Made by a program: the position numbers and the translations under genes
Source of the DNA: Acidimicrobiia bacterium
Lineage (GTDB): Bacteria > Actinomycetota > Acidimicrobiia > Acidimicrobiales > SZUA-35
Length of the DNA: 9,616 bases
Direction: 5' to 3'
Assembly: GCA_029857855.1 (NCBI GenBank)
Contig: JAOUGG010000054.1
Location: 1-9,616 of the forward strand
Notes under the pieces: model-generated
Databases searched by the model: none
Told to the model about the DNA's origin: nothing
The model's input: only the letters and a program-made list of their open reading frames with translations
Shown: positions 1 through 6,097 of the stretch, piece by piece
Layout of the letters: each line of letters begins with the position of its first letter
How positions within the stretch are numbered: the stretch's first letter is position 1

Positions 1-1
1 C

Positions 2-1351
2 GACGCCGAGGGCCTCAAGTTGTCGAAGAAGCTCCGCAACTACCCCGATCCGCTCGAGGTGTTCGAGACGGTCGGCTCCGACGCGCTCCGCTGGTACCTC
101 ATGAGTTCGCCGATCCTGCGCGGCCTCGATCTGCGTATTGAAAAGGACGGCTCCGACGTCCGCGAAGTCGTGCGCCAGGTCCTCAACCCGATCTGGAGCG
201 CCTACAGCTTCTTCACGCTCTACGCCAACGCCGACGGCTACACGGCGTCGTTGCGCACCGACTCGACCGACGTGCTCGACCGCTACATCCTGGCCAAGAC
301 CCGCCAGATGGTCGAATCGACCACGCAGAACCTCGAGGCGTACGATCTCGCCGGTGCGGCCGCGTCGATCCAGGGTTTCCTCGACGCACTCACCAACTGG
401 TACATCCGTCGAAGCCGGGAGCGATTCTGGAACAGCGGGAGTGACGGTTCGAAATCGGTCGACGCCGACGCGCTCGACACCCTCTACACCGTGCTCGTCA
501 CGCTGACGAAGACGGCCGCCCCGCTGCTGCCCTACATCACCGAGGAGATGTGGAGCGGGCTGGTGGGAGTGCGCGAGCGCCCATCGAGCGTGCATCTCCA
601 GGACTGGCCGGATCCCTCCGAGCTGCCCGCCGACCACAACCTGGTTTCGGGCATGGACCGGATTCGTGCCGCAGCGTCCACCGCATTGTCGCTGCGTGAT
701 TCACACGGGCTGCGGATTCGCCTGCCGCTGGGTCGCGCCGTCGTCGCCGGAGCCGACGTCGACGACCTCGCCCCGTTCACCGACCTGCTGGCCGACGAGA
801 TCAACGTCAAGTCGGTCGAGTTGACCGACGACGTCACCAGGTTCGGTTCGTTCCGCCTGCAGCCCAACGGACGAGTGCTCGGTCCCCGTCTCGGTCCTGA
901 GGTTCAGAAGGTCATCAAGATGGCGAAAGCCGGTGATTGGTCGGCCAACGCCGACGGCACCGTCACCGTCGGCGATCAGGTGCTGCAGGCCGACGAGTTC
1001 GAGCTACGGCTCCAGCCGCTCGACGGCGTCACCGCCGCCGCGCTCCCCGACAACTCGGCCGTGGTGGTGCTCGACACCGACGTGACCCCGGAGCTCGAGG
1101 CCGAGGGCCGGGCCCGCGACCTGGTTCGGGTCATCCAACAGGAACGAAAGGATCGTGACCTACAGGTCACCGACCGGATCCGCCTGACCCTCGATCTCTC
1201 CGACACACTGGCCGATTCGCTCCGACCCCATTTGGACTGGCTGCAGAGCCAGGTCCTTGCGGTCGAGTTGGCCGAGGGACGGAATCTGGCGGCCACCGCC
1301 AAAGTCGACGGCCAGCAGATCGGCTTCGACTTCGACCTCGCCGACCAGTAG
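2..1351 (+). CDS. ileS: Isoleucyl-tRNA synthetase, C-terminal part (5' end outside the window)
   Basis: Cytoplasmic class I synthetase that charges tRNA-Ile with isoleucine. The frame is open from base 2 and stops with TAG at 1349-1351, leaving 449 residues of a protein usually a little over 1000. Seen: it begins at the KMSKS-type ATP loop, here K6-L-S-K-K, followed by LRNYPDP and LRWYLMSSPILRG. Next comes the helical anticodon-binding domain (DRYILAKTRQMVE near residue 100, NWYIRRSRERFW, then APLLPYITEEMW). The end is a beta-rich domain containing RVIQQERKDRDLQVTDRI. The RNYPDP after the loop, and the lack of a C-terminal Cys zinc cluster, fit the eukaryote-like type 2 IleRS found in Actinobacteria, a type known for low mupirocin sensitivity. 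The loop deviates from KMSKS at positions 2 and 5. The gene converges with divIVA, whereas in many Gram-positives it follows divIVA on the same strand. Identity is near certain; the type is inferred. Confidence 0.96.
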   Translation, partial: DAEGLKLSKKLRNYPDPLEVFETVGSDALRWYLMSSPILRGLDLRIEKDGSDVREVVRQVLNPIWSAYSFFTLYANADGYTASLRTDSTDVLDRYILAKTRQMVESTTQNLEAYDLAGAAASIQGFLDALTNWYIRRSRERFWNSGSDGSKSVDADALDTLYTVLVTLTKTAAPLLPYITEEMWSGLVGVRERPSSVHLQDWPDPSELPADHNLVSGMDRIRAAASTALSLRDSHGLRIRLPLGRAVVAGADVDDLAPFTDLLADEINVKSVELTDDVTRFGSFRLQPNGRVLGPRLGPEVQKVIKMAKAGDWSANADGTVTVGDQVLQADEFELRLQPLDGVTAAALPDNSAVVVLDTDVTPELEAEGRARDLVRVIQQERKDRDLQVTDRIRLTLDLSDTLADSLRPHLDWLQSQVLAVELAEGRNLAATAKVDGQQIGFDFDLADQ

Positions 1352-1392
1352 ACGGAGTGGACGTAGAAACGGAACGAAAGGCGTCGGTCGTG

Positions 1393-1418
1393 AACACCCG
1401 GCTCTTGGAGGCGGTGTT
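1393..1418 (+). terminator. Stem-loop downstream of ileS
   Basis: AACACC at 1393-1398 pairs perfectly with GGTGTT at 1413-1418. Inside, CTC (1402-1404) and GAG (1408-1410) close a TTG loop, with one bulge and one mismatch in between. It starts 42 bases after the ileS stop. No T-run follows, so it could be a U-less terminator or simply a chance stem in the ileS-lipoprotein gap. The rest of that gap (1352-1472) shows no convincing promoter. Confidence 0.3.
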
Positions 1419-1472
1419 GGTCTGGGACCTTCGGCACTTCCACCGGCAGGTCCCGTGATCTTCGATGGTCAC

Positions 1473-2129
1473 ATGCTACATGTTGCTCGAGGCTTCATTC
1501 GGGTCTTGGGCTCCGCCGCTGTCGGGGTCCTGTTCGTCGGCTTGACCACTGGTTGTAGCGAGCCGCCGCCCCCGTCTGCTGAGACTGCTGCACTGGAGGG
1601 CTCGTTACTGAGGCTTGCCGATGTTGGCGGCGGTTTCACAGAGGAGTATCGGGGTCCAGTGGGCGAGTCAGGCGGGGAGGTGTGCCCGGAGTCGGACTTC
1701 AAGTTCAACGATGCCGGGATGGTGCGAGCATCGTTTGTATTGTCGCTCGATGGGGGCGACGAGGTAGGTCTGGCCCAGATGGTTCGTGTCGCCGAGCCCG
1801 ACGAGCTTGACATTCTGTTCCCCGCGCTCAAGTTGGCCTTCGAGGCGTGTTCGGGGGTCGTGTGGACCGACTACGGCCAGACACAGACCCTTGATGTCGT
1901 GTCCGCCCCCAACGTCGGCGATGATCGGATCGCGGTCCACGCCCGACATGGTGATCCGCCCTTCGACGGGCGACACGACGACATCCGGACCATATATGTC
2001 CGCTCCGGAGACATCTTCATGGAAATCAGCATTGCTGAGCCGCTCGATGACGCTGATCAGAAGGTATCGGTCGGTGACACGGAGTTCGAGCGACTCGTCG
2101 ACGAGGCCGTTGCCCGACTTGCAGGCTGA
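1473..2129 (+). CDS. Secreted lipoprotein of unknown function
   Basis: Predicted 218-residue exported lipoprotein. Seen: N-terminus with Arg residues and a hydrophobic stretch (VLGSAAVGVLFVG), then a lipobox-like LTTGC that places the lipidated Cys at residue 28. A Pro-rich spacer (SEPPPPS) follows. The mature part begins LLRLADVGGGF and carries two Cys (C71, C126) that could form a disulfide outside the membrane. The layout (short 'LL..ADVG.GF' opening, a Cys, a central F/A-rich helix ending in a Cys) reminds me of actinobacterial extracellular sensor domains such as the PknH C-terminal domain, but I cannot establish this. ATG 1473 is chosen because it gives a compact signal peptide; GTG 1455, preceded by a weak GGCAGG, is the main alternative, and neither has a strong ribosome site. 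The frame is open back into ileS, but that part is a shadow. Codons look less biased to G/C at third positions than in the neighbours, which could mean recent arrival or low expression. Confidence 0.75.
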   Translation: MLHVARGFIRVLGSAAVGVLFVGLTTGCSEPPPPSAETAALEGSLLRLADVGGGFTEEYRGPVGESGGEVCPESDFKFNDAGMVRASFVLSLDGGDEVGLAQMVRVAEPDELDILFPALKLAFEACSGVVWTDYGQTQTLDVVSAPNVGDDRIAVHARHGDPPFDGRHDDIRTIYVRSGDIFMEISIAEPLDDADQKVSVGDTEFERLVDEAVARLAG

Positions 2130-2224
2130 CATCGCCGGCAAGCCTCAGCTCGCCCGGGTCAGAGTGAACGCCGCCGCCTACCTGACTGCAATCAAGCCCA
2201 CAACCGGAGGTTTTCCGCAGCCTG

Positions 2225-3526
2225 CTACTGGCCGCCTCGGCCGCGGCCGAACCAGCCGCCGCCGCCCCGATCCTGCTTGTCGTCGAGGAAATCGGCGATC
2301 GCATCGTCGGACTCGGGATCCTCGGTGGTCACTCGGCGGAGTTCGTCGAGAAACGGATCTCCGGTTGCTCCGTCACCGTTGGGCCCGGTATCGGCGTCGC
2401 CCGGAGCGGGCGGCGGGGGGATCACCTGGGTTTCCACGCCGAGCTGCGGATCACCACCGATGATCTCGAGGTCGTCGACGGCACCGAGATCGACGCTGTC
2501 TTCGGTTGCCTGGACGGGCACGTCGCCGGTCTCGACGATCTCGGCCGGGTCGAAGTCGCCGGTCTGAACGGCAAGGCCGTCATCGAGATCGAGATCGACG
2601 CCTTCGTCGACGTCGGCGTCCAGGTCGGGGGCCAGCACGTCGAGATCGGCGGCACTGATGGTGTCCTCCGCCTTGACGGTGGCTTCGACCGATGTCTCGG
2701 CCTCGGCCTCCAGCTCGTTGAGTGCCACCACCTCGACCGCGATCGGTGGGTAGTTGTCCGCGTTGAACTCCTTCAGCTGGGCGGGTTCGATGCCGTCGTT
2801 GCTCCGCAGGCGCTTCGGATCATCCAGCACGCCGGCGATGTCCTCCAGCGCGGCCTTGACCTGAGCGCTGCGTGATGCGAGGTGCTCCTCGAATCGGAGC
2901 ACATCCTGCTGCAGCAGGGCATGGGTTTCCTCGAGCTCGGTGATCTGACCCAGCAGCCGAGTGCGCTCGGAGTCATGCGCCTCGGACAGTTCGGTCTCGA
3001 CGGCTTCGAGCCGCTTGCGGGCCTCGTCGCGGGCCTCTTCGAGTAGGCGGGCCCGCTCGGCGGCCGCCTCCGACATGAGACGCTCACGGTAGGCCACGGC
3101 CTCCGTGGTCATCTCCGCCGACTGGTCGCGGGCGTCGGCCAGGAGGGCGTTCGACTGGAACTCGGCCTCGGTCCGGAGACGCTCGGCTTCCTCCTTGGCC
3201 TCCCGGATCGTGGTGTCGGCCTGGCGTTGGGCCGAGACCAGGGTGTTCCGAAGCGTCTCGTCGAAGTCGGGCTGCGGAGCCGGCGGCATGTCGGGTGCCG
3301 TCGACCGGGACGGGCTCCGGGCCTCCACCAGGCGGGCCTCGGCGGCGGCCGCCCGATTCTCGGCCTCGGACAGGCGGGCCTGCAGGCGCTCGATCTCATC
3401 GGCGAGGGGTGCCAGGTTGGCCAGCACCCGATCGACCTGATCCTTGCTGTATCCCCTCGGTTCCTCCTCGAAGCGGATGTCGGGGATCCGCCGGAGAAGT
3501 CGCAGCTTGTCGCTTTGCAATGGCAT
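2225..3526 (-). CDS. divIVA: DivIVA/Wag31-family polar and septal coiled-coil protein
   Basis: Cytoplasmic scaffold that gathers at curved membrane (poles, septa) and positions cell wall synthesis. Seen: 433 residues starting MPLQSDKL, a typical DivIVA opening. The N-terminal membrane-binding motif is EEEPRGYSKDQVDRVL (residues 20-35). A first coiled coil spans about 36-70, then a Ser/Pro linker (71-87), then a long Ala/Glu/Arg-rich coiled coil (about 88-243, beginning FDETLRNTLVSAQRQAD). From about 265 to the end is a low-complexity acidic tail with runs such as DLDADVDEGVDLDLDD, and the protein ends in a glycine/arginine tip (GGGGWFGRGRGGQ). Mycobacterial Wag31 is about 260 residues, so the extra length is mostly tail. 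The Phe that precedes Arg-Gly-Tyr in the Bacillus protein is Pro here (P23). It is last in the cluster, 123 bases after yggT, and probably has its own leader; the ribosome site is weak. The call rests on motif plus position. Confidence 0.9.
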   Translation of the reverse strand: MPLQSDKLRLLRRIPDIRFEEEPRGYSKDQVDRVLANLAPLADEIERLQARLSEAENRAAAAEARLVEARSPSRSTAPDMPPAPQPDFDETLRNTLVSAQRQADTTIREAKEEAERLRTEAEFQSNALLADARDQSAEMTTEAVAYRERLMSEAAAERARLLEEARDEARKRLEAVETELSEAHDSERTRLLGQITELEETHALLQQDVLRFEEHLASRSAQVKAALEDIAGVLDDPKRLRSNDGIEPAQLKEFNADNYPPIAVEVVALNELEAEAETSVEATVKAEDTISAADLDVLAPDLDADVDEGVDLDLDDGLAVQTGDFDPAEIVETGDVPVQATEDSVDLGAVDDLEIIGGDPQLGVETQVIPPPPAPGDADTGPNGDGATGDPFLDELRRVTTEDPESDDAIADFLDDKQDRGGGGWFGRGRGGQ

Positions 3527-3545
3527 CCGTCTAGGTTAACCAACA

Positions 3546-3597
3546 CGCCGACCAATCGCCCACGTTGACACAACACGGTTCGAACCGTTTGTCGGCG
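3546..3597 (-). repeat. Nested inverted repeats in the divIVA leader
   Basis: CGCCGAC at 3546-3552 is the exact reverse complement of GTCGGCG at 3591-3597. Between them lie GTTG-ACA-CAAC (3564-3574) and the perfect 14-bp palindrome ACGGTTCGAACCGT (3575-3588). In the divIVA transcript the outer arms would close a structured stem ending 19 bases before the ATG. A third copy of the arm, GCCGAC at 3614-3619, could pair with 3591-3596 instead. This may be an operator, an attenuator or a structured 5' leader; the sequence alone does not decide. Confidence 0.45.
3575..3588. promoter_or_regulatory. Perfect 14-bp palindrome, candidate operator upstream of divIVA
   Basis: ACGGTTCGAACCGT is a complete dyad 48 bases upstream of the divIVA start. 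The left-arm octamer ACACGGTT (3573-3580) recurs directly at 3606-3613, 33 bases away, about three helical turns. A dimeric regulator could use such a site, but I cannot name one. No convincing -35/-10 pair for divIVA is visible nearby. Confidence 0.4.
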
Positions 3598-3628
3598 AGG
3601 ATCGGACACGGTTGCCGACGAGGGACGA

Positions 3629-3648
3629 CGCAACCCGGACCGGGTGCG
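3629..3648 (-). terminator. GC-rich hairpin just after the yggT stop
   Basis: ACCCGG (3633-3638) and CCGGGT (3640-3645) form a perfect dyad around A3639. It is extended by CGC (3629-3631) and GCG (3646-3648) with one bulged A. It begins one base after the yggT stop codon on the minus strand. There is no U-tract, which is common for actinobacterial terminators. It probably ends or attenuates transcription from the sepF-yggT unit before divIVA. Confidence 0.5.
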
Positions 3649-3649
3649 G

Positions 3650-3910
3650 TCAGCAGAGAATCTGGGCGACGATCTGCAGTGCGATCAGTATCAGCAGCTC
3701 GGCGATACCGAAGCCGGCCATGGCCCCGGGCAGCGGCGGCACAACGCGGCGAACCGGCATGACCACCGGTTCGGTGGCGGCAACCGACATCGAGCGGATC
3801 GACCCCCACGCAGTGTCGGGTTGGATCGGGAAAAACGAAAGTACGAGCCGCAGCAGAAACACGAATTCAAAGAGCAGAACGGCAACGCAAAGGATCTCTG
3901 AGACGTTCAT
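3650..3910 (-). CDS. yggT: YggT-family small integral membrane protein
   Basis: An 86-residue membrane protein of the YggT family. Seen: two hydrophobic segments (about residues 5-27, with FVFLLRLVLSFF, and about 65-84, with GIAELLILIALQIVAQIL) joined by a loop containing EPVVMPVRRVVPPLP. That loop matches the family's conserved 'EP...PIRR.IPP' region. There is one YggT unit, the usual form in Gram-positive clusters. The family lies next to sepF and divIVA in many Gram-positives and cyanobacteria and has been linked to division and membrane homeostasis, but its biochemical role is not settled. The ATG lies 3 bases after the sepF stop, so the two genes are almost certainly cotranscribed and translationally coupled. 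The ribosome site (TAGG) is weak and sits inside the sepF end. Confidence 0.93.
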   Translation of the reverse strand: MNVSEILCVAVLLFEFVFLLRLVLSFFPIQPDTAWGSIRSMSVAATEPVVMPVRRVVPPLPGAMAGFGIAELLILIALQIVAQILC

Positions 3911-3913
3911 GGG

Positions 3914-4660
3914 TTACCTAGCGTAACCCCGCTGCTCGATTCGGCGGCGGTCGTCGTCGGAGACGTCGAGGCCCTCGGGTGTGAGGAGGAAGACCTGAGG
4001 TGCCAGCTTCTCCATGCTCCCGTCGAGCGCGTAGCAGATGCCACTGGCGAAATCGACGAGTCGACGGACCAGATCACGTTCGAGGCCCTGCAGATTGACG
4101 ACGACAGGCGTGCCCCGTTTGAACTCGTCACCAACCTCCTTTGCGTCGGCGAACGACTCGGGGGTCAGGGTTCGGGGTCGGCTTCGGGCGGACTCGATCG
4201 AACGCACGACGGCTCCTTCGGCTTTGGTTGGCTCGTCGACGGACGGCGATTCATCGAGCGATTCGGATTCGGAAAGGTCGAGTTCCAGCTCATCGAACGG
4301 GTCGGACTGGAGTTCCTCGAGAAGGCGTTGATTCTGGTCGAGCCGTTGCTGGCGTTCGGGACCGCTCCTGGTTCGGATCCGGCTGTGATTGGCCGCCGGC
4401 CGACCTCGCCGGTCGACGGAGCCGTCGGCTCGGCGGGCTTCGATCTTCGCCGTCGTGATGTCGACGACGTCGCGATCCTCGTCGCCGGCGCGTCGCTCGA
4501 GGTCGTCGAGGTAGCCTCGTCTCGGCCTGACATGACGATCGGACGGTCGGGCCTGCCCAGCGGACGCAGCCGCCCGTCGGCTTCGGTGGTCGACGCCGGG
4601 TTCGTCGTATTCGTCGGGGCCCAACCCGACATATGCTCTCAAGGCACGTAACAGCGACAT
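3914..4660 (-). CDS. sepF: SepF, cell division protein and FtsZ membrane anchor
   Basis: Links FtsZ to the membrane and bundles or aligns its filaments. Seen: 248 residues, with a short amphipathic N-terminus (MSLLRALRAYVGL) that should bind membrane. A long charged, probably disordered linker follows (about 15-158), rich in Arg/Asp and then acidic (DPFDELELDLSESESLDES). The SepF core spans about residues 160-235, with the hallmark VVVNLQGLERDLVRRLVDF and GICYALDGSMEKL, and FLLTPEGLDVS at its end. The core binds the FtsZ C-terminal peptide, which is present in this window's FtsZ. No FtsA gene lies between ftsQ and ftsZ, so SepF is the expected anchor, as shown in other Actinobacteria. The start is fixed by a strong AAGGAG 8 bases upstream. 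The linker is long for the family. Confidence 0.96.
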   Translation of the reverse strand: MSLLRALRAYVGLGPDEYDEPGVDHRSRRAAASAGQARPSDRHVRPRRGYLDDLERRAGDEDRDVVDITTAKIEARRADGSVDRRGRPAANHSRIRTRSGPERQQRLDQNQRLLEELQSDPFDELELDLSESESLDESPSVDEPTKAEGAVVRSIESARSRPRTLTPESFADAKEVGDEFKRGTPVVVNLQGLERDLVRRLVDFASGICYALDGSMEKLAPQVFLLTPEGLDVSDDDRRRIEQRGYAR

Positions 4661-4668
4661 CGCTCTTT

Positions 4669-4674
4669 CTCCTT
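4669..4674 (-). promoter_or_regulatory. Strong Shine-Dalgarno of sepF
   Basis: The minus strand reads AAGGAG, then 8 bases, then the sepF ATG at 4660-4658. It is the strongest ribosome binding site in the cluster. It stands out beside the weak sites of yggS, pgeF and yggT, which suggests independent, efficient translation of SepF. Confidence 0.7.
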
Positions 4675-4681
4675 GGGCCAG

Positions 4682-4687
4682 ATTCTA
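4682..4687 (-). promoter_or_regulatory. Candidate -10 element for sepF-yggT
   Basis: TAGAAT on the minus strand, 21 bases before the sepF ATG, matches the TAnnnT actinobacterial -10 pattern well. No good -35 is seen 16-18 bases upstream (the hexamer there is about GCAACC). It lies in the 67-base yggS-sepF gap, which also holds a 5-bp inverted repeat GGACC/GGTCC (4699-4703, 4719-4723) just after the yggS stop. A transcript from here would have a short leader. Confidence 0.35.
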
Positions 4688-4727
4688 GTTGCCGCGGCGG
4701 ACCCGGTTGCGCATACTCGGTCCGAGA

Positions 4728-5411
4728 TCAACGGCGATCTCGGGGGCCGAAGAGTGCCGAGCCGATGCGAACCATTGTGGCGCCCTGCCGGACGGCGATC
4801 TCGTAGTCGCCGCTCATCCCCATCGACAGTTCGGGAAGGCCGTGTTCCGATCCGAGGTGCCGCAGGGCGTCGAACGCCGGGCGGGGGTCCGACCCGTCGG
4901 TCGGGCCGATCGTCATCAGGCCGCGTACGTCGAGCCCGCGACCGCGGGCATCGTCGACCAGGGCTCCGACATCGGCAGGGGCGCAGCCGGACTTCTGCGC
5001 CTCGTCGGTCGTGTTCACCTGGATCAGCAGGGAGGCACCCGGCCGGCGTTTGGCCAGTTCCTTGGCCAGCGATCGCCGGTCGACGGTCTGCCACACGGTG
5101 ACGAGGTCACCCATCATCTTGATCTTGTTGCTCTGCAGCCCACCGATGAAGTGCCACCGAATCTGTTCGGCCACATCCGGTGACCGTTGCGTCAGCGTCT
5201 CGGCCTTGGCCACGAGCTCCTGGGCGTAGTTCTCACCCAGGACCGTCAAACCGGCGGCCACGGCGTGTTCGATGAGCTCCGGCCCGAAGGTCTTGGTCAC
5301 AGCGACGATCGACACCTCCTGGTCCGGTGACCGGGCGGCGTCGATACGCTGCCGCACCTCGGCCAGTCGGGTGGTTATCTGCTCGACGGTCGCCGGGGCC
5401 GGTTCCATCAT
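4728..5411 (-). CDS. yggS: YggS/PROSC-family pyridoxal phosphate-binding protein (PLPBP)
   Basis: Cytoplasmic PLP carrier of the YggS/PROSC family, involved in vitamin B6 and amino acid homeostasis, with no established enzyme activity. Seen: 227 residues with an alanine-racemase-like barrel fold. Motifs in order are VAVTKT (PLP-binding Lys K40), GENYAQE, WHFIGGLQSNK, LLIQVN, LMTIGP, and the phosphate-binding end LSMGMSGDYEIAVRQ with RIGSALFG. The length is normal for the family. The start is one of two adjacent ATGs; the first (5411-5409) overlaps the pgeF stop as ATGA, so translation is probably coupled. The gene has this same place between pgeF and sepF in many Gram-positive dcw clusters. 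Confidence 0.95.
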   Translation of the reverse strand: MMEPAPATVEQITTRLAEVRQRIDAARSPDQEVSIVAVTKTFGPELIEHAVAAGLTVLGENYAQELVAKAETLTQRSPDVAEQIRWHFIGGLQSNKIKMMGDLVTVWQTVDRRSLAKELAKRRPGASLLIQVNTTDEAQKSGCAPADVGALVDDARGRGLDVRGLMTIGPTDGSDPRPAFDALRHLGSEHGLPELSMGMSGDYEIAVRQGATMVRIGSALFGPRDRR

Positions 5412-6085
5412 GCCGCCGGTTCGATCCAGGCCACGGTCGTCTGGCGCTCGTCGTCGCCTCGGATCCGATGGCTGAAGTACTGGTCACCGCTGGTGCACGG
5501 CCCGATGTCGGTCACCTTCCACCCGGCGGCCTGGCAGGCCCGACCCACCGCCGTCGGCATGTCGAGCGCACTGGTGCCCCATGCTGTGAGACCTTTGACC
5601 TCTTCGCCGTAGCGCTCGATCACCTCGGCCAGATCGTCGGTCCCGAACTCGTAGCGGTTGGGGTGGATGCACGGGCCGACGAGGGCCTCGACCGGCCGTC
5701 CGGCCCGTTCGATCAACCGCTCGCCGACCGACTCGATGATGCCGTCTACGAGGCCCCGCCAACCGGCATGCACAACCGCCACACCCCGTTGCGCGACCAG
5801 TACGACCGGCGTGCAGTCGGCGGTTGTGACGGCGATCGGGCAACCGGCTGCGACGGTCAGCAGGCCATCGGCGGTGGCGCCGGCATGCTCACCGGGCTCG
5901 GAGACCTCCAGCACGGCCGTTCCGTGAACCTGGTGGATCCAGGTCCAGGGCGCGTCGACGATGGCCCGCCGGCGGGCCTCGACGTCGGGAGCCGGGTCAC
6001 GAATCTGGAAGTCGCCGTCGGAGCGGTCGGTCGTGAAGATTCTCACGGTTCCGCCGTCGATCAGCACCCGTCGGGGGTAGCCCAC
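5408..6085 (-). CDS. pgeF: PgeF (YfiH/DUF152), peptidoglycan editing factor
   Basis: Member of the YfiH/DUF152 'laccase-domain' family. The E. coli member, PgeF, has been shown to prevent L-Ser from replacing L-Ala in the peptidoglycan stem, correcting errors of MurC. Other family members have been reported with oxidase or purine nucleoside activity. Seen: 225 residues with WIHQVHG, ADG, TTADCTPVVL, VAVVHAGWRG and VGPCIHPNRYEFG. The expected metal-binding triad is present as H54, C91 and H106. The start is GTG at 6085-6083, 12 bases after the ftsZ stop, with no clear Shine-Dalgarno; a second in-frame GTG six codons in is possible. The stop overlaps the yggS start. Its presence in one cluster with murC fits the editing role. 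Confidence 0.93.
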   Translation of the reverse strand: MGYPRRVLIDGGTVRIFTTDRSDGDFQIRDPAPDVEARRRAIVDAPWTWIHQVHGTAVLEVSEPGEHAGATADGLLTVAAGCPIAVTTADCTPVVLVAQRGVAVVHAGWRGLVDGIIESVGERLIERAGRPVEALVGPCIHPNRYEFGTDDLAEVIERYGEEVKGLTAWGTSALDMPTAVGRACQAAGWKVTDIGPCTSGDQYFSHRIRGDDERQTTVAWIEPAA

Positions 6086-6097
6086 GGACCGAACCGA

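Noticed and set aside
2157..2187. GTCAG/CTGAC inverted repeat in the lipoprotein-divIVA convergent gap as a terminator
   Set aside because: Only 5 bp with a 19-base loop and no T-run; the 95-base gap holds nothing else that I can support.
3565..3570. Consensus -35 hexamer TTGACA on the plus strand
   Set aside because: No -10-like hexamer follows at 16-18 bases, and it would point antisense into yggT.
3575..3588. GGTTCGAACC resembles a tRNA T-arm, flanked by a 7-bp acceptor-like stem (3546-3552 with 3591-3597)
   Set aside because: The span is only 52 bases, the T-stem does not pair in the correct register, and no anticodon or D-arm can be placed.
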